Assembly: GCF_042652345.1 (NCBI RefSeq)
Contig: NZ_JBHSJJ010000003.1
Coordinates: forward strand, 434,001-498,000
DNA: 64,000 nt
Source of the DNA: Negadavirga shengliensis
GTDB taxonomy: Bacteria > Bacteroidota > Bacteroidia > Cytophagales > Cyclobacteriaceae
Direction of reading: 5' to 3'
Shown here one piece after another: positions 8,913 through 17,030 of this stretch (within the stretch, counting starts at the first letter, position 1; each line of letters starts with the position of its first letter). Under the pieces are notes generated by a model. The model saw only the letters and a program-made list of their open reading frames with translations. It did not search any database and was not told the DNA's origin. The position numbers and the translations under genes were made by a program.

Positions 8913-10109
8913 ATGAGGTGTGAATTAAAAAATATTTTTATGCTGCTGTTTGTTTCATGGCTATCCTTTGCCGGATATGCTGAAACGGTTTTCACAACTT
9001 CGGATACTACTCACCGGGGTGTGAGAAAAATCGAGGATTTGATCATCTATCAGGATCAACAATATTACTCGGCATTTCCTTCAGTAATAAAAAAGGCAGA
9101 TGGTGAATTCCTTTTGGCTTTCCGGAGAGCCCCCGATAGAAGTGTTTTCAGGGAAAGCGGCTATAGTCATGTGGATCCCAACAGCTATTTGGTCCAGTTG
9201 AGGTCCAAGGATGGGCTCAATTGGTCAAAAGAACCTGAACTGCTGTATGCCCATGCTTTTGGTGGTTCTCAGGACCCCTGTCTTTTACAGTTGAAGGATG
9301 GTATCCTGCTTTGTACCAGTTATGGCTGGGCATTTCTTTCTCAGGAAGGCCTGGAAAACATCAAAAAACCAAATGTGCAAAATAAAAATGGGTGGGTGTT
9401 TTTGGGAGGATATGTTCTTCGCTCTACTGATGGCGGCAATAAATGGGAAGGCCCATACTACCCGCCTCATATTTCCCCTGAGATCAATTATTCACCTCTT
9501 GGAAACCCCATACCGGCCTATAATCGGGGTGCATTATATGAAGGTAAAGACGGCAGGATATTTTGGGCGGTGGCGGCACACGATTCCGAATCCCCTCGTA
9601 AGACATCAAATTATTTATTGATTTCAGAAGATAAGGGGATGACTTGGGAATATTCCTGTCCGGTGGCGGTGGATGATACCGTGGTGTTCAATGAAGCATC
9701 CATTTATGAAACACCCAAGGGTGATTTGGTCGCGTTTATCAGGACTGGTGGATTTGATGATCAGGCAGTCATTGCCCGCTCCAAAGATGGCGGCAAAAGC
9801 TTTGGCCAATGGGAGTCGATGGGATTTCAGGGACACCCCTTGCAGGCTCTAAGACTTCCGGATGACAGGGTACTTTTGGTGTATGGTTACAGGCATAAGC
9901 CATATGGCATCAGGGCAAAGGTACTGAATCCTGAATGCACGGATTTTGCCACGGCAAGTGAAATTGTGTTGAGGGAAGACGGTGGAAGCACCGATATCGG
10001 GTATCCGTGGGCAGTTATATTGGATGACAAACGTGTTTTGGTCACTTATTATTTCAATACGGACAATGGTAACCGGCATATAGCAGGCACCATTTTGGAA
10101 ATCGATTGA
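8913..10109 (+). CDS. Secreted sialidase-like propeller hydrolase
   Basis: 398 residues from ATG 8913; the frame is open from 8847 inside the preceding gene, but ATG 8913 starts a clear signal peptide ending near FAGYA. Asp boxes include SKDGLNW, STDGGNKW, SEDKGMTW and SKDGGKSF. Candidate active-site elements are AFRRAPD and YRHKPYGIRA (arginines), FNEASIYE (acid residue) and DIGYPWAVILDD, which parallels GYPTSVQLEDG in the protein at 5781-6938. These make it the best candidate for a catalytically competent sialidase-type enzyme in the run. It sits 10 bp after the previous gene and is probably in the same transcript as susCD. Substrate identity is inferred only by family. Confidence 0.78.
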   Translation: MRCELKNIFMLLFVSWLSFAGYAETVFTTSDTTHRGVRKIEDLIIYQDQQYYSAFPSVIKKADGEFLLAFRRAPDRSVFRESGYSHVDPNSYLVQLRSKDGLNWSKEPELLYAHAFGGSQDPCLLQLKDGILLCTSYGWAFLSQEGLENIKKPNVQNKNGWVFLGGYVLRSTDGGNKWEGPYYPPHISPEINYSPLGNPIPAYNRGALYEGKDGRIFWAVAAHDSESPRKTSNYLLISEDKGMTWEYSCPVAVDDTVVFNEASIYETPKGDLVAFIRTGGFDDQAVIARSKDGGKSFGQWESMGFQGHPLQALRLPDDRVLLVYGYRHKPYGIRAKVLNPECTDFATASEIVLREDGGSTDIGYPWAVILDDKRVLVTYYFNTDNGNRHIAGTILEID

Positions 10110-10182
10110 AATCAGTCTATATTTCACCCATACGACATCCAGAACCCTAAACTTTCAACCGTTCCATCAAACCCTTTTTTCC

Positions 10183-11634
10183 ATGAGGACAACCTACATT
10201 TACAGGGCTATTTTACTGCTGGTTTTATGTTTGGAAGCCTCTTATGGGCAGGTTGATCCGCCCATTTTTATTGGTGACCAACGAGAGCTTTTTGTGGATA
10301 GGTTTTTAATAGAAAACCTGGAAAGTGCCCGATTGAAAATGCACCCGCCCATAGATGAAGGACAGGTCTTTTATTTTGATAAACCATGGGAAGGGGCATT
10401 CTCTGCTTATGTCACCATTATCCATGACGGGGAGGTGTTTAGGGCTTATTACAGGGGGGTTCCCACCGCGGGAAAAGATGGCAATGAAGCCGAGGTCACC
10501 TGCTACGCTGAATCCCGGGACGGCATTGAGTGGCATAAGCCCAGTTTGGGTATTCATGAGGTAAACGGGGTCAGGGACACCAATGTGATTTTGGCCAACG
10601 CCGCTCCAATTACCCATAACTTTAGCCCTTTTTTGGACAAAAATCCCCATGCGAAAGGGTCGGAAAAATTCAAGGCGCTGGGTGGTACCTCACAAAGTGG
10701 CCTGGTCGCTTTTGTTTCTTCAGACGGTTTGAATTGGAAAAAGCTAAAAGAAGAACCCGTTTTTACCCAAGGGGTATTTGATTCCCAAAATGTAGCTTTT
10801 TGGTCTGAGAAAGAAAAAATGTATGTCTGTTATTTCCGCACCTGGACAGAAGGCGGATATAAAGGCTTTCGCTCGGTTAGCAGGACCACTTCCAAGGATT
10901 TTGTGCATTGGACAGATCCCGAGCCCATGGGATTTGGCGATAAGCCCTACGAACACCTATACACGCAACAAACCAGCCCCTATTTCAGGGCTCCTCACAT
11001 TTATTTGGCAATTGGAGCCAGGTTCATGCCCAACAGAAAAGTCGTCTCCGATGAAGAGGCGGCCTTGCTGAATGTCAACCCCAAGTATTATAATGACTGC
11101 TCAGATGTGGTTTTGATGTCATCAAGGGGCGGATCCGGTTACGATCGCGAATTCATGGAGTCGTTTATCCGGCCTGGCGTAGGTTTGCAGAACTGGGTTT
11201 CCCGATCCAACTATCCTGCACTGAATGTCGTACAGACCGGGGCGCATGAATTGTCCATCTATGTAAACCAGGATTATGCCCAGCCCACGGCCCACCTCAG
11301 AAGGTACTCCTTGAGACTCGATGGGTTCGCATCCTTATCGGCGGGGTATGAAGGGGGAGAGATGTTGACAAAAAGTTTTATTTTTAAGGGGGAATCCCTG
11401 GAACTGAATTTTTCCACTTCTGCGGCGGGGGAAGTAAGGATTGAATTGACGGATGTTGAGGGTAATGCCCTCCCTGGATTTTCCTTAGAGGATGCCCAGC
11501 CACTTATAGGCAATGAAATCTCCAGAAAGGTCTATTGGAATGGAAGCAGTGACGTTTCTGCTTTGGCGGGCAGGCCTATCAAAATGAGGATTCTCCTTAA
11601 AGATGCCGACCTGTATGCTTTCCGGTTCCAATAA
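10183..11634 (+). CDS. Secreted five-bladed-propeller-like glycosidase homolog
   Basis: 483 residues with a signal peptide ending near ASYGQ. The first 330 residues look like a GH32/GH43-type five-bladed propeller: GDQRELFVDRFLIE at the start, repeated strands such as VTCYAESRDGIEWHKPSLG, GLVAFVSSDGLNWKKLKEEP, SKDFVHWTDPEPM and the acidic patch FDSQNVAFW. The final ~110 residues form a beta-sandwich-like tail. Proteins of this layout are common and uncharacterised in Planctomycetes and Bacteroidota. It is the last gene of the rightward run and meets the convergent AraC gene 15 bp further on. A hydrolase role is inferred; no catalytic residues can be named securely. Confidence 0.6.
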   Translation: MRTTYIYRAILLLVLCLEASYGQVDPPIFIGDQRELFVDRFLIENLESARLKMHPPIDEGQVFYFDKPWEGAFSAYVTIIHDGEVFRAYYRGVPTAGKDGNEAEVTCYAESRDGIEWHKPSLGIHEVNGVRDTNVILANAAPITHNFSPFLDKNPHAKGSEKFKALGGTSQSGLVAFVSSDGLNWKKLKEEPVFTQGVFDSQNVAFWSEKEKMYVCYFRTWTEGGYKGFRSVSRTTSKDFVHWTDPEPMGFGDKPYEHLYTQQTSPYFRAPHIYLAIGARFMPNRKVVSDEEAALLNVNPKYYNDCSDVVLMSSRGGSGYDREFMESFIRPGVGLQNWVSRSNYPALNVVQTGAHELSIYVNQDYAQPTAHLRRYSLRLDGFASLSAGYEGGEMLTKSFIFKGESLELNFSTSAAGEVRIELTDVEGNALPGFSLEDAQPLIGNEISRKVYWNGSSDVSALAGRPIKMRILLKDADLYAFRFQ

Positions 11635-11649
11635 AAGGGATAGTGAGGG

Positions 11650-12528
11650 TTAAGCTACTTCCTGCATATTCACGATTTTCCTGAAATGAGTGGGAGTCAT
11701 CTTTTTGTGCTTTTTGAACTGGCGGTTGAAATTGGCCAGATTGTTAAAGCCACATTCGTAGGCCACTTCCACGATATTCATGTCTGTTTCGGAAAGTAAC
11801 TTGCAGGCATGTCCCAGCCTAACGGTATGCAGGTATTCTACGAAAGTAGTCCGGTATTGTTCCTTGAAAAAGTTGCAAAAAGTGGTTACGGCCATGTTTG
11901 CCATCGACGCTACTTCGGGAAGGGAAATGTCCTTGTCAAAATTTTTGTGGATATATTCTTTGATCTTGGTAAGCCTATCGGAACCATGGGGATCAATTTG
12001 GTCGAGGTAGCCTGGGCTTGCAAGCAGCTCGTATTCTTTTGTCTGGGATAGGATGTCAAAAATAGACAGCAGACTGGACAGCCTCTGGATTCCGTTCATA
12101 TTGATCATGCCCTCCATCAAGGCGTTGATCTGTTCTTTGGTTTTTCCCCGCAGGGCCAAGCCTCTGTGGGAGAGCTTGAGAAAGTTGCGCAGGGTTTCCA
12201 TCTCAGGGATCTTAAGGAAGTCTTCCCCTAAAAAGTCTTCCTGAAAATGGATGACAATGGCTTCGGCTTCGTAGCCTGCCTGTCCGTTGATAAATAAAGA
12301 ATCATTAACCCATACATGGGGCAGATAGGGACCCATACATACCAAATCACCTTCTTGAAAATATCCGATATGGTCTCCTACCATTCTTCTGCCGGTGCTT
12401 TTTAATACAAGTACCAATTCATATTCCGGATGGTAATGCCAAGGGCAGGGAAAATATTTTCCTTTTTCTTTGAAGACAATAAATGATTTGTCGAAATCCT
12501 GCGGTAGTCTAACTTCTATTGATTTCAT
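11650..12528 (-). CDS. AraC-family transcriptional regulator
   Basis: 292 residues. The N-terminal ~110 residues are a cupin-like ligand-binding domain (FPCPWHYHPEYELVLVLKSTGRR...GDHIGYFQEGDLVCMGPYLPHVW), and the C-terminal ~100 residues hold two helix-turn-helix motifs (ISLPEVASMANMAVTTFCNFFKEQYRTTF and MNIVEVAYECGFNNLANFNRQFKKHKKMTP, split here only for description). It reads away from the operon at 13005, and the shared 476-bp control region holds two copies of a bipartite element that recurs before 24522. It is therefore the obvious candidate activator of both catabolic operons, probably sensing a pathway sugar through the cupin domain. Confidence 0.93.
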   Translation of the reverse strand: MKSIEVRLPQDFDKSFIVFKEKGKYFPCPWHYHPEYELVLVLKSTGRRMVGDHIGYFQEGDLVCMGPYLPHVWVNDSLFINGQAGYEAEAIVIHFQEDFLGEDFLKIPEMETLRNFLKLSHRGLALRGKTKEQINALMEGMINMNGIQRLSSLLSIFDILSQTKEYELLASPGYLDQIDPHGSDRLTKIKEYIHKNFDKDISLPEVASMANMAVTTFCNFFKEQYRTTFVEYLHTVRLGHACKLLSETDMNIVEVAYECGFNNLANFNRQFKKHKKMTPTHFRKIVNMQEVA

Positions 12529-12581
12529 AGTACCCCTATTTTCTATTATTAATATAAAATGAAGAAGATAAATAAAAAAGC

Positions 12582-12606
12582 ACTATTTGGTAAACTGTAA
12601 AATAGT
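12582..12606. repeat. 7-bp inverted repeat beside AraC gene
   Basis: ACTATTT (12582-12588) and AAATAGT (12600-12606) are perfect complements with an 11-bp gap. The right arm overlaps the first half-site of the element at 12601. It lies 54-78 bp upstream of the AraC start codon, where it could allow AraC autoregulation by binding in the opposite orientation. Short and AT-rich, so chance remains possible. Confidence 0.4.
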
Positions 12607-12660
12607 ATCATAAATATAAACAATAGTAACAGTTAATCTTATCGTTTTAGAGACACTTTG
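12601..12660 (+). promoter_or_regulatory. Bipartite AraC-type element, copy 1, with TTTG box
   Basis: AATAGTATCA at 12601-12610 and AACAGT at 12628-12633 are spaced like the half-sites of the copies at 12864 and 24440 (27 bp start to start). Over 34 bp, 28 positions agree with copy 2. TTTG at 12657-12660 begins 24 bp after the end of the second half-site, exactly as in the other copies, although the preceding bases are AC rather than TA. An additional AATAGT lies at 12622-12627. It could be an upstream rightward promoter, a site for AraC autoregulation, or a looping site. Confidence 0.55.
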
Positions 12661-12863
12661 CATGAATGGAGATGAATTGGGTGGCCAGTGAAATTTCAGG
12701 CAACAAAATAGCGAATAGGCCCTTATGACATAAATAGGGTGATCAGGTCATTGAACGGGTACTTTTTGAAATGAAAAAGCAGCGGATGTCATGTTTTTTT
12801 GAAAACAGGGATCTTAACGGAAAACGCATGAGGCTACCATCTGACAGCCAAACCCCAATGAAA

Positions 12864-12923
12864 AATAGTACCACAATTATAAATAATAATAATAGTTTGT
12901 TTTGTGAGGTAGTGATACTTTTG
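12864..12923 (+). promoter_or_regulatory. Bipartite AraC-type element, copy 2, and -7 box of operon at 13005
   Basis: AATAGTACCA at 12864-12873 and AATAGT at 12891-12896 are 27 bp apart start to start. The second half-site ends 19 bp before TACTTTTG (12916-12923), an exact TAnnTTTG -7 box, so it occupies the place of the missing -33 box. This is the layout expected of an activator-dependent promoter. Transcription would begin near 12930, leaving a leader of about 75 nt before ATG 13005. The same arrangement is found before 24522. Confidence 0.7.
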
Positions 12924-12946
12924 ATTAAGTATTAAGCAAAATGGTT

Positions 12947-12967
12947 TTAAATAAAAATTTTATTTAA
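12947..12967. repeat. Perfect 21-bp AT palindrome in the operon leader
   Basis: TTAAATAAAA (12947-12956) and TTTTATTTAA (12958-12967) are perfect complements around a single central A. The palindrome lies in the predicted 5' leader of the 13005 operon, about 17 nt after the inferred transcription start. With a 1-nt centre it is more likely a protein-binding site than a stable RNA hairpin. No known regulator is assigned. Confidence 0.5.
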
Positions 12968-13004
12968 GAGGAATGGGATTTTTAATCGGGATAATTAGGC
13001 TTTT

Positions 13005-13988
13005 ATGATAAAAAATCAGGATATTTTGAATATTGAGATAGGAGTAGTCGGGCTGGGGCTGATGGGCAGCAGCATTGTGGTGGCATTGCTGATTTCAGGA
13101 CATCCTGTAAAAGGGATTGCTCCTAAAAAAAATGACATGAAGGATGCTCTGCCCCGGATCATAGACCAACTGAAGCATGCTGAAGCCTGTGGGTTGCTGG
13201 AAAGACCGATTGAAGCATATTTGGAGCGATTGACCCTTTCAGAAGATTATCATCACTTAAAGGATTGCCAACTGGTGCAGGAATGTGTTACGGAAGTCGA
13301 AGAAATCAAAGGTGAGGTATATCAAAAAATAGTGGCCGCCACCGGTATGAATACCATTATTTCCAGTAATACCTCTGCCATTCCTATCAGCATACTACAG
13401 AAACTGGTTCCAAACCCATCCCGTTTTATGGGAGTCCACTGGGCCGAGCCTGCTTATATGACCCGCTTTCTTGAAATAACCAAAGGAGAGCAGACAGCGG
13501 AAGACGGCGCCCGGTGGGTGCTTGAATTGGCCCATTTCTGGGATAAAGAACCCACCTTTCTGAGAAAAGATATCCGGGGTTTTGTCACCAACAGGCTAAT
13601 GTATGCCGTGTACCGGGAGATTTTTCATTTGATCGAGAACGGAGAAACAACCGTTGAAGATGCCGATAAATCTTTCCGGTATGATGCGGGGTCTTGGATG
13701 ACCTTTATGGGGGTCTTCCAAAGAATGGATCAGTTGGGTTTGGAGGATTTTGCGGAAGCATTTGGACGGATTTTTCCTACATTGTGTAATTCAGATAAAG
13801 TACCCCTTCTCATGCAACGGATGGTGGAAGCAAAAGCCAGAGGTATTCAAAACCAACGCGGGCTTTATTCATATACTGCCGGAGAAGCCCAGGAGTGGGA
13901 AAGGTCTTTTGCGGCTTTCAATGAGGATATTTATCATTTGGCTTCAGCTTATTCGCCTACCCGAAAAAAGAAACAGTTCCATGAATGA
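13005..13988 (+). CDS. 3-hydroxyacyl-CoA dehydrogenase-like NAD-dependent 3-hydroxyacid dehydrogenase
   Basis: 327 residues. An N-terminal Rossmann fold with GLGLMG at residues 16-21 binds NAD, and the C-terminal helical domain carries GFVTNRLMYAVYREIFHLIENGETTVEDAD. The catalytic pair is His145 (GVHWAEP) and Glu157 (FLEI), 12 residues apart as in the 3-hydroxyacyl-CoA dehydrogenase family. Length and domain pattern also fit the L-gulonate 3-dehydrogenase (lambda-crystallin) branch, which acts on free sugar acids, a better match to this setting than fatty-acid oxidation. It is the first gene of an overlapping operon; the aminotransferase start at 13981 overlaps its end by 8 bp. Substrate is inferred. 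Confidence 0.82.
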   Translation: MIKNQDILNIEIGVVGLGLMGSSIVVALLISGHPVKGIAPKKNDMKDALPRIIDQLKHAEACGLLERPIEAYLERLTLSEDYHHLKDCQLVQECVTEVEEIKGEVYQKIVAATGMNTIISSNTSAIPISILQKLVPNPSRFMGVHWAEPAYMTRFLEITKGEQTAEDGARWVLELAHFWDKEPTFLRKDIRGFVTNRLMYAVYREIFHLIENGETTVEDADKSFRYDAGSWMTFMGVFQRMDQLGLEDFAEAFGRIFPTLCNSDKVPLLMQRMVEAKARGIQNQRGLYSYTAGEAQEWERSFAAFNEDIYHLASAYSPTRKKKQFHE

Positions 13989-15282
13989 AAATAGATACAA
14001 ACATTCAAAAGAATGGTTGGAAAGGGCAAAAAATGTCCTGGCATCCGGGGTGTCTTCGGAATTTAGGAAATACAACCACCCCCATGCCTTGTTTTACACC
14101 CATGCCTTGGGTACCAGGATTTATGACATGGATGGGAATGAATACCTGGATTTCACGCTTAGTCAGGGGCCAATGATTTTAGGCCATTCCCACCCGGAAA
14201 TCCTGAAGGAAGTCCATCAGTATACCCAATCCGGACAACTGTATGCAGGTCAGCACATAAAGGAGATCGAATTGGCGGAGACTTTACAGCGACTTATCCC
14301 GTCGGCGGAACTGATGCGGTTCTGTCTGGATGGTTCCGAGGCCGTTCAAACCGCCTTGAGGGTGGCCAGGTCTAAAACAGGAAAGTCCAAGTTCCTGCGG
14401 TTTGAGGGGCATTACCATGGATGGTTGGACAATGTGTGCTATGGAATATCCGCACCGGCGGTGGAAGATATGGGAGCGAGAGAGAATCCAAAAGTTTTCC
14501 CCTGGAGCCAAGGTTTGCCTCCTGACTCACGAAACGAATTTCACCTGCTTCCATGGAATGATCTGGAACTGGTGAAACTGGCCCTCTCCAAACACCATCA
14601 AGAAGTGGCGGCCATCATCACTGAGCCTGTGATGTGCAACAGCGGCTGCATCCCCCCCAAGGAGGGCTATTTGCAGGGTCTCAGGGATTTATGTGATCAA
14701 TATGGAATTGCTTTGATATTCGATGAAGTCATTACAGGCTTTAGGTTAGGTTTAGGGGGGGCACAGCGTTTTTTTGGTGTTACCCCCGACCTATCCATCT
14801 TTGCCAAGGCCATTGGCAGTGGTTATCCGATCAGTGCCATTGTTGGCAAAAAGGAATGGATGGAAGAAATAGCTTCCGCCCGGGTAATTCATGCAGGTAC
14901 CATGAACACCTGTAACCCCACAGTGGCCGCGGCTTTGGCAACGATTAATATTCTGGAACGGGACCAGCCTTATGACAAGATGTTTGAATTAGGAGAAAGA
15001 CTGAGATCCGGCCTCCGTGAAATTTCCTCCAGATACAGAAAAGACTTATTGGTCCAGGGTATCGGCCCTGTCGTGCATACGGGCTTTACCCAATTGAAGA
15101 AGGCCAATGACTTCAGGGATGTGTTACAGTTCGACCAAGGCAAATTAAGGGCTTTTGTGGCAGGCTTACATGATGCCGGCATAAGGGTCATTGGCCGGGG
15201 ACTTTGGTACATCAGCGCAGTTCATGACGAAGGAGATATTGACAGTGCATTGGAAGTGTCCGAAAAGATTCTGAGACAATGA
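13981..15282 (+). CDS. Class III PLP aminotransferase (glutamate-1-semialdehyde aminomutase-like)
   Basis: 433 residues from ATG 13981; the frame is open further upstream inside the previous gene, but this ATG gives the normal N terminus. It belongs to the fold-type I class III aminotransferases closest in pattern to glutamate-1-semialdehyde 2,1-aminomutase. Visible elements are the cofactor-phosphate region GSEAVQTALRVAR (119 on), HYHGWLD, the PLP-ring Asp248 in FDEVITGFR, and the Schiff-base Lys276 in FAKAIGSGYP. Flanked by two dehydrogenase-like genes with 8-bp and 4-bp overlaps, it probably transaminates a keto group made or used by them. A role in haem synthesis is unlikely in this operon. 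Confidence 0.87.
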   Translation: MNENRYKHSKEWLERAKNVLASGVSSEFRKYNHPHALFYTHALGTRIYDMDGNEYLDFTLSQGPMILGHSHPEILKEVHQYTQSGQLYAGQHIKEIELAETLQRLIPSAELMRFCLDGSEAVQTALRVARSKTGKSKFLRFEGHYHGWLDNVCYGISAPAVEDMGARENPKVFPWSQGLPPDSRNEFHLLPWNDLELVKLALSKHHQEVAAIITEPVMCNSGCIPPKEGYLQGLRDLCDQYGIALIFDEVITGFRLGLGGAQRFFGVTPDLSIFAKAIGSGYPISAIVGKKEWMEEIASARVIHAGTMNTCNPTVAAALATINILERDQPYDKMFELGERLRSGLREISSRYRKDLLVQGIGPVVHTGFTQLKKANDFRDVLQFDQGKLRAFVAGLHDAGIRVIGRGLWYISAVHDEGDIDSALEVSEKILRQ

Positions 15283-16211
15283 ACCATCGCATCAGGAAAT
15301 ATGAAAATTGCCCGATTGCGGTGGTAGGGGAATCCAGCACCGCCTCTGAAGTTATTTTTTGTTTGATCCGGGCCGGTCATCGCGTGTATGGCAAAATAGA
15401 TCCCACGGTCATTACCGGGTTGGCGACTCAAGATGATGGTCATGATATGACTGACAGGGTGGAGGGCAGGTACGGTTCACTCAAAGGAGAAGAGTCAATC
15501 CGGCAGGCGGACTTGGTCGTGATTATCACAAAAGAAGATTTGGACCTTAAAAAAGAAGAGATTCAAAATATAGAGGGTCAAATCGATTCAGATACTTTGA
15601 TCGTCGTCAACTCAGAAAGCTATACTTTAGAGGCGCTTCATGAAGGGACAAAATGCCCTCACAGGATAATGGGACTTAATTGGGTCCGACCGGCCCACCA
15701 TACTTTCTTTGCGGAACTGATCACCCTACCCGTAAACAATTTGGAGATGGTGAACGGTTTGATGGAATTGGTCCGGGATCACTGGGGGAAAGATCCTTAT
15801 GTATTGAAAAAAGGCAGAAGCATCCGGTCAAGGCTCTTGGCGGCATTGGTGCGGGAAGCCTTATACTTAGTTGAAGGCGGCTACGTGGAGGAAGAGGACA
15901 TTGACCGGGCCTGTAGGAATGATCCGGGATATTATCTTCCTTTTGCGGGAAATTGCCGCTACATGGATCTGATGGGGACCTATTTGTATGGCGTGGTGAT
16001 GAAAGATTTGAACCCGGAACTTTCAAAAATGACTGAGTTGCCGACATCATTTTTAAAAGTTCTGAAGGAAGAAGGAGTTAGAGGAATGGAACACAGCAAG
16101 GGTATTTACAAATATGAATCTGATCAAATCCAAGAGCAGGAAAATTCCTTTTTGAAATTCAGTAAGGAAATCAAGAAAATCATGATGCGATACCCTTTTC
16201 CGGGAAAATAA
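15279..16211 (+). CDS. Divergent 3-hydroxyacid dehydrogenase paralog with altered active site
   Basis: 310 residues, overlapping the aminotransferase stop at ATGA. It aligns in layout with the protein at 13005-13988: SLLAALVREALYLVEGGYVEEEDIDRACRNDPGYYLPFAGNCRYMDLMG-type C-terminal domain (segments only), and GLNWVRPAHHTFFAEL at the active-site position. Two key features are changed. The Rossmann GxGxxG becomes G17-E-S-S-T-A, and the catalytic His is replaced by Asn134, while the partner Glu146 is kept at the expected distance of 12. It may therefore have lost dehydrogenase activity and serve as a non-catalytic partner of the first protein, or it may catalyse another step. The arrangement dehydrogenase-aminotransferase-dehydrogenase is unusual. 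Confidence 0.75.
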   Translation: MNHRIRKYENCPIAVVGESSTASEVIFCLIRAGHRVYGKIDPTVITGLATQDDGHDMTDRVEGRYGSLKGEESIRQADLVVIITKEDLDLKKEEIQNIEGQIDSDTLIVVNSESYTLEALHEGTKCPHRIMGLNWVRPAHHTFFAELITLPVNNLEMVNGLMELVRDHWGKDPYVLKKGRSIRSRLLAALVREALYLVEGGYVEEEDIDRACRNDPGYYLPFAGNCRYMDLMGTYLYGVVMKDLNPELSKMTELPTSFLKVLKEEGVRGMEHSKGIYKYESDQIQEQENSFLKFSKEIKKIMMRYPFPGK

Positions 16212-16289
16212 GCCTGGAAGGTTAAGAGGCATTTGAAATAAACATGGAAAAAGACATTTTGGCAGCCAATGATTTAACTCGTTTGAAAA

Positions 16290-17027
16290 ATGGAGACAAA
16301 TAAGATCAAAAAACATTTTGACAGGGATGGGTATGTGTATCTTCCGGGTTTTCTCTCTCAGGAAAACGTGGAAACAATCCTCACCAAATTATCGGCAGTA
16401 ATAGCGGAAAAGGTGCAAACTATGCCTTCACAACATGTGAAATATGAGGATACCGGCGATCTCTCCACCCTCAAAATGCTTCAGGACTTACAGGTTTATG
16501 ATCCGTTTTTCGCCGATATCCTTTTCGACAGTACTTTTACCCGGCTTGCAGAAGTTTTGCTGGAAGAAAAGGTAACCGGCAAAACCTTGGAATATTTCAA
16601 TAAGCCGCCGAGAATTGGCAAGGCCACTCCACCCCACCAAGACGGGTATTATTTCATGTTGGAACCCATGAGGGCAGTGACCATGTGGATGGCGCTTGAA
16701 GAGGTGGACCGAGAAAACGGCTGGGTGAGTTATGTAAAAGGCTCTCACAAAAAAGGCATGCGGCCCCACATTGCCACCAACACCTTGGGGTTTTCTCAAG
16801 GTATTGCTGATTTTGGATTAAAAAGCGATTTGGATAACGAAGTCTTCTTTCCTGCCAAGCCGGGGGATCTTTTGGTCCACCACGCTCTTACCATCCATAG
16901 GGCCAGCCAGAATACCAGTTTGACCCGAACCAGAAAAGCAATGGGATTGATTTATTTTGGGGTATCTGCCAAGGAAGATGTCGCGGCCAAGGAAGCTTAT
17001 GTGGCATCTCTGAATAAACAACCATAG
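16290..17027 (+). CDS. Phytanoyl-CoA dioxygenase (PhyH) family Fe(II)/2-oxoglutarate oxygenase
   Basis: 245 residues. The metal-binding facial triad is clear: His116 and Asp118 in PPHQDGYYF and His203 in LTIHRAS. Arginines 213 and 215 (TRTRKAM) are placed to bind 2-oxoglutarate. The cupin core includes NGWVSYVKGSHKKG and PAKPGDLLVHH. In small-molecule pathways such enzymes hydroxylate an unactivated carbon or remove a substituent oxidatively. The gene is preceded by a 78-bp gap containing no other good start, and is followed three bases later by the symporter gene, so it belongs to the same operon. The substrate may be a decorated sugar acid or amine. Confidence 0.88.
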   Translation: METNKIKKHFDRDGYVYLPGFLSQENVETILTKLSAVIAEKVQTMPSQHVKYEDTGDLSTLKMLQDLQVYDPFFADILFDSTFTRLAEVLLEEKVTGKTLEYFNKPPRIGKATPPHQDGYYFMLEPMRAVTMWMALEEVDRENGWVSYVKGSHKKGMRPHIATNTLGFSQGIADFGLKSDLDNEVFFPAKPGDLLVHHALTIHRASQNTSLTRTRKAMGLIYFGVSAKEDVAAKEAYVASLNKQP

Positions 17028-17030
17028 CTC

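Noticed and set aside
5781..11634. Annotating the locus as a standard sialic-acid (nan) operon.
   Set aside because: NanE, NanK, NagA and NagB homologs are absent and the aminotransferases and second aldolase do not fit that route.
937..12559. Identical 16-bp block TATTATTAATATAAAA at 937-952 and 12544-12559, before susC and beside the AraC gene.
   Set aside because: The block is A/T only. Matches of this length are expected by chance among AT-rich intergenic regions, and the flanks differ.
12662..12691. Nine-codon open frame just after element copy 1.
   Set aside because: Very short, no ribosome-binding site, and no sign of conservation; might occur by chance.
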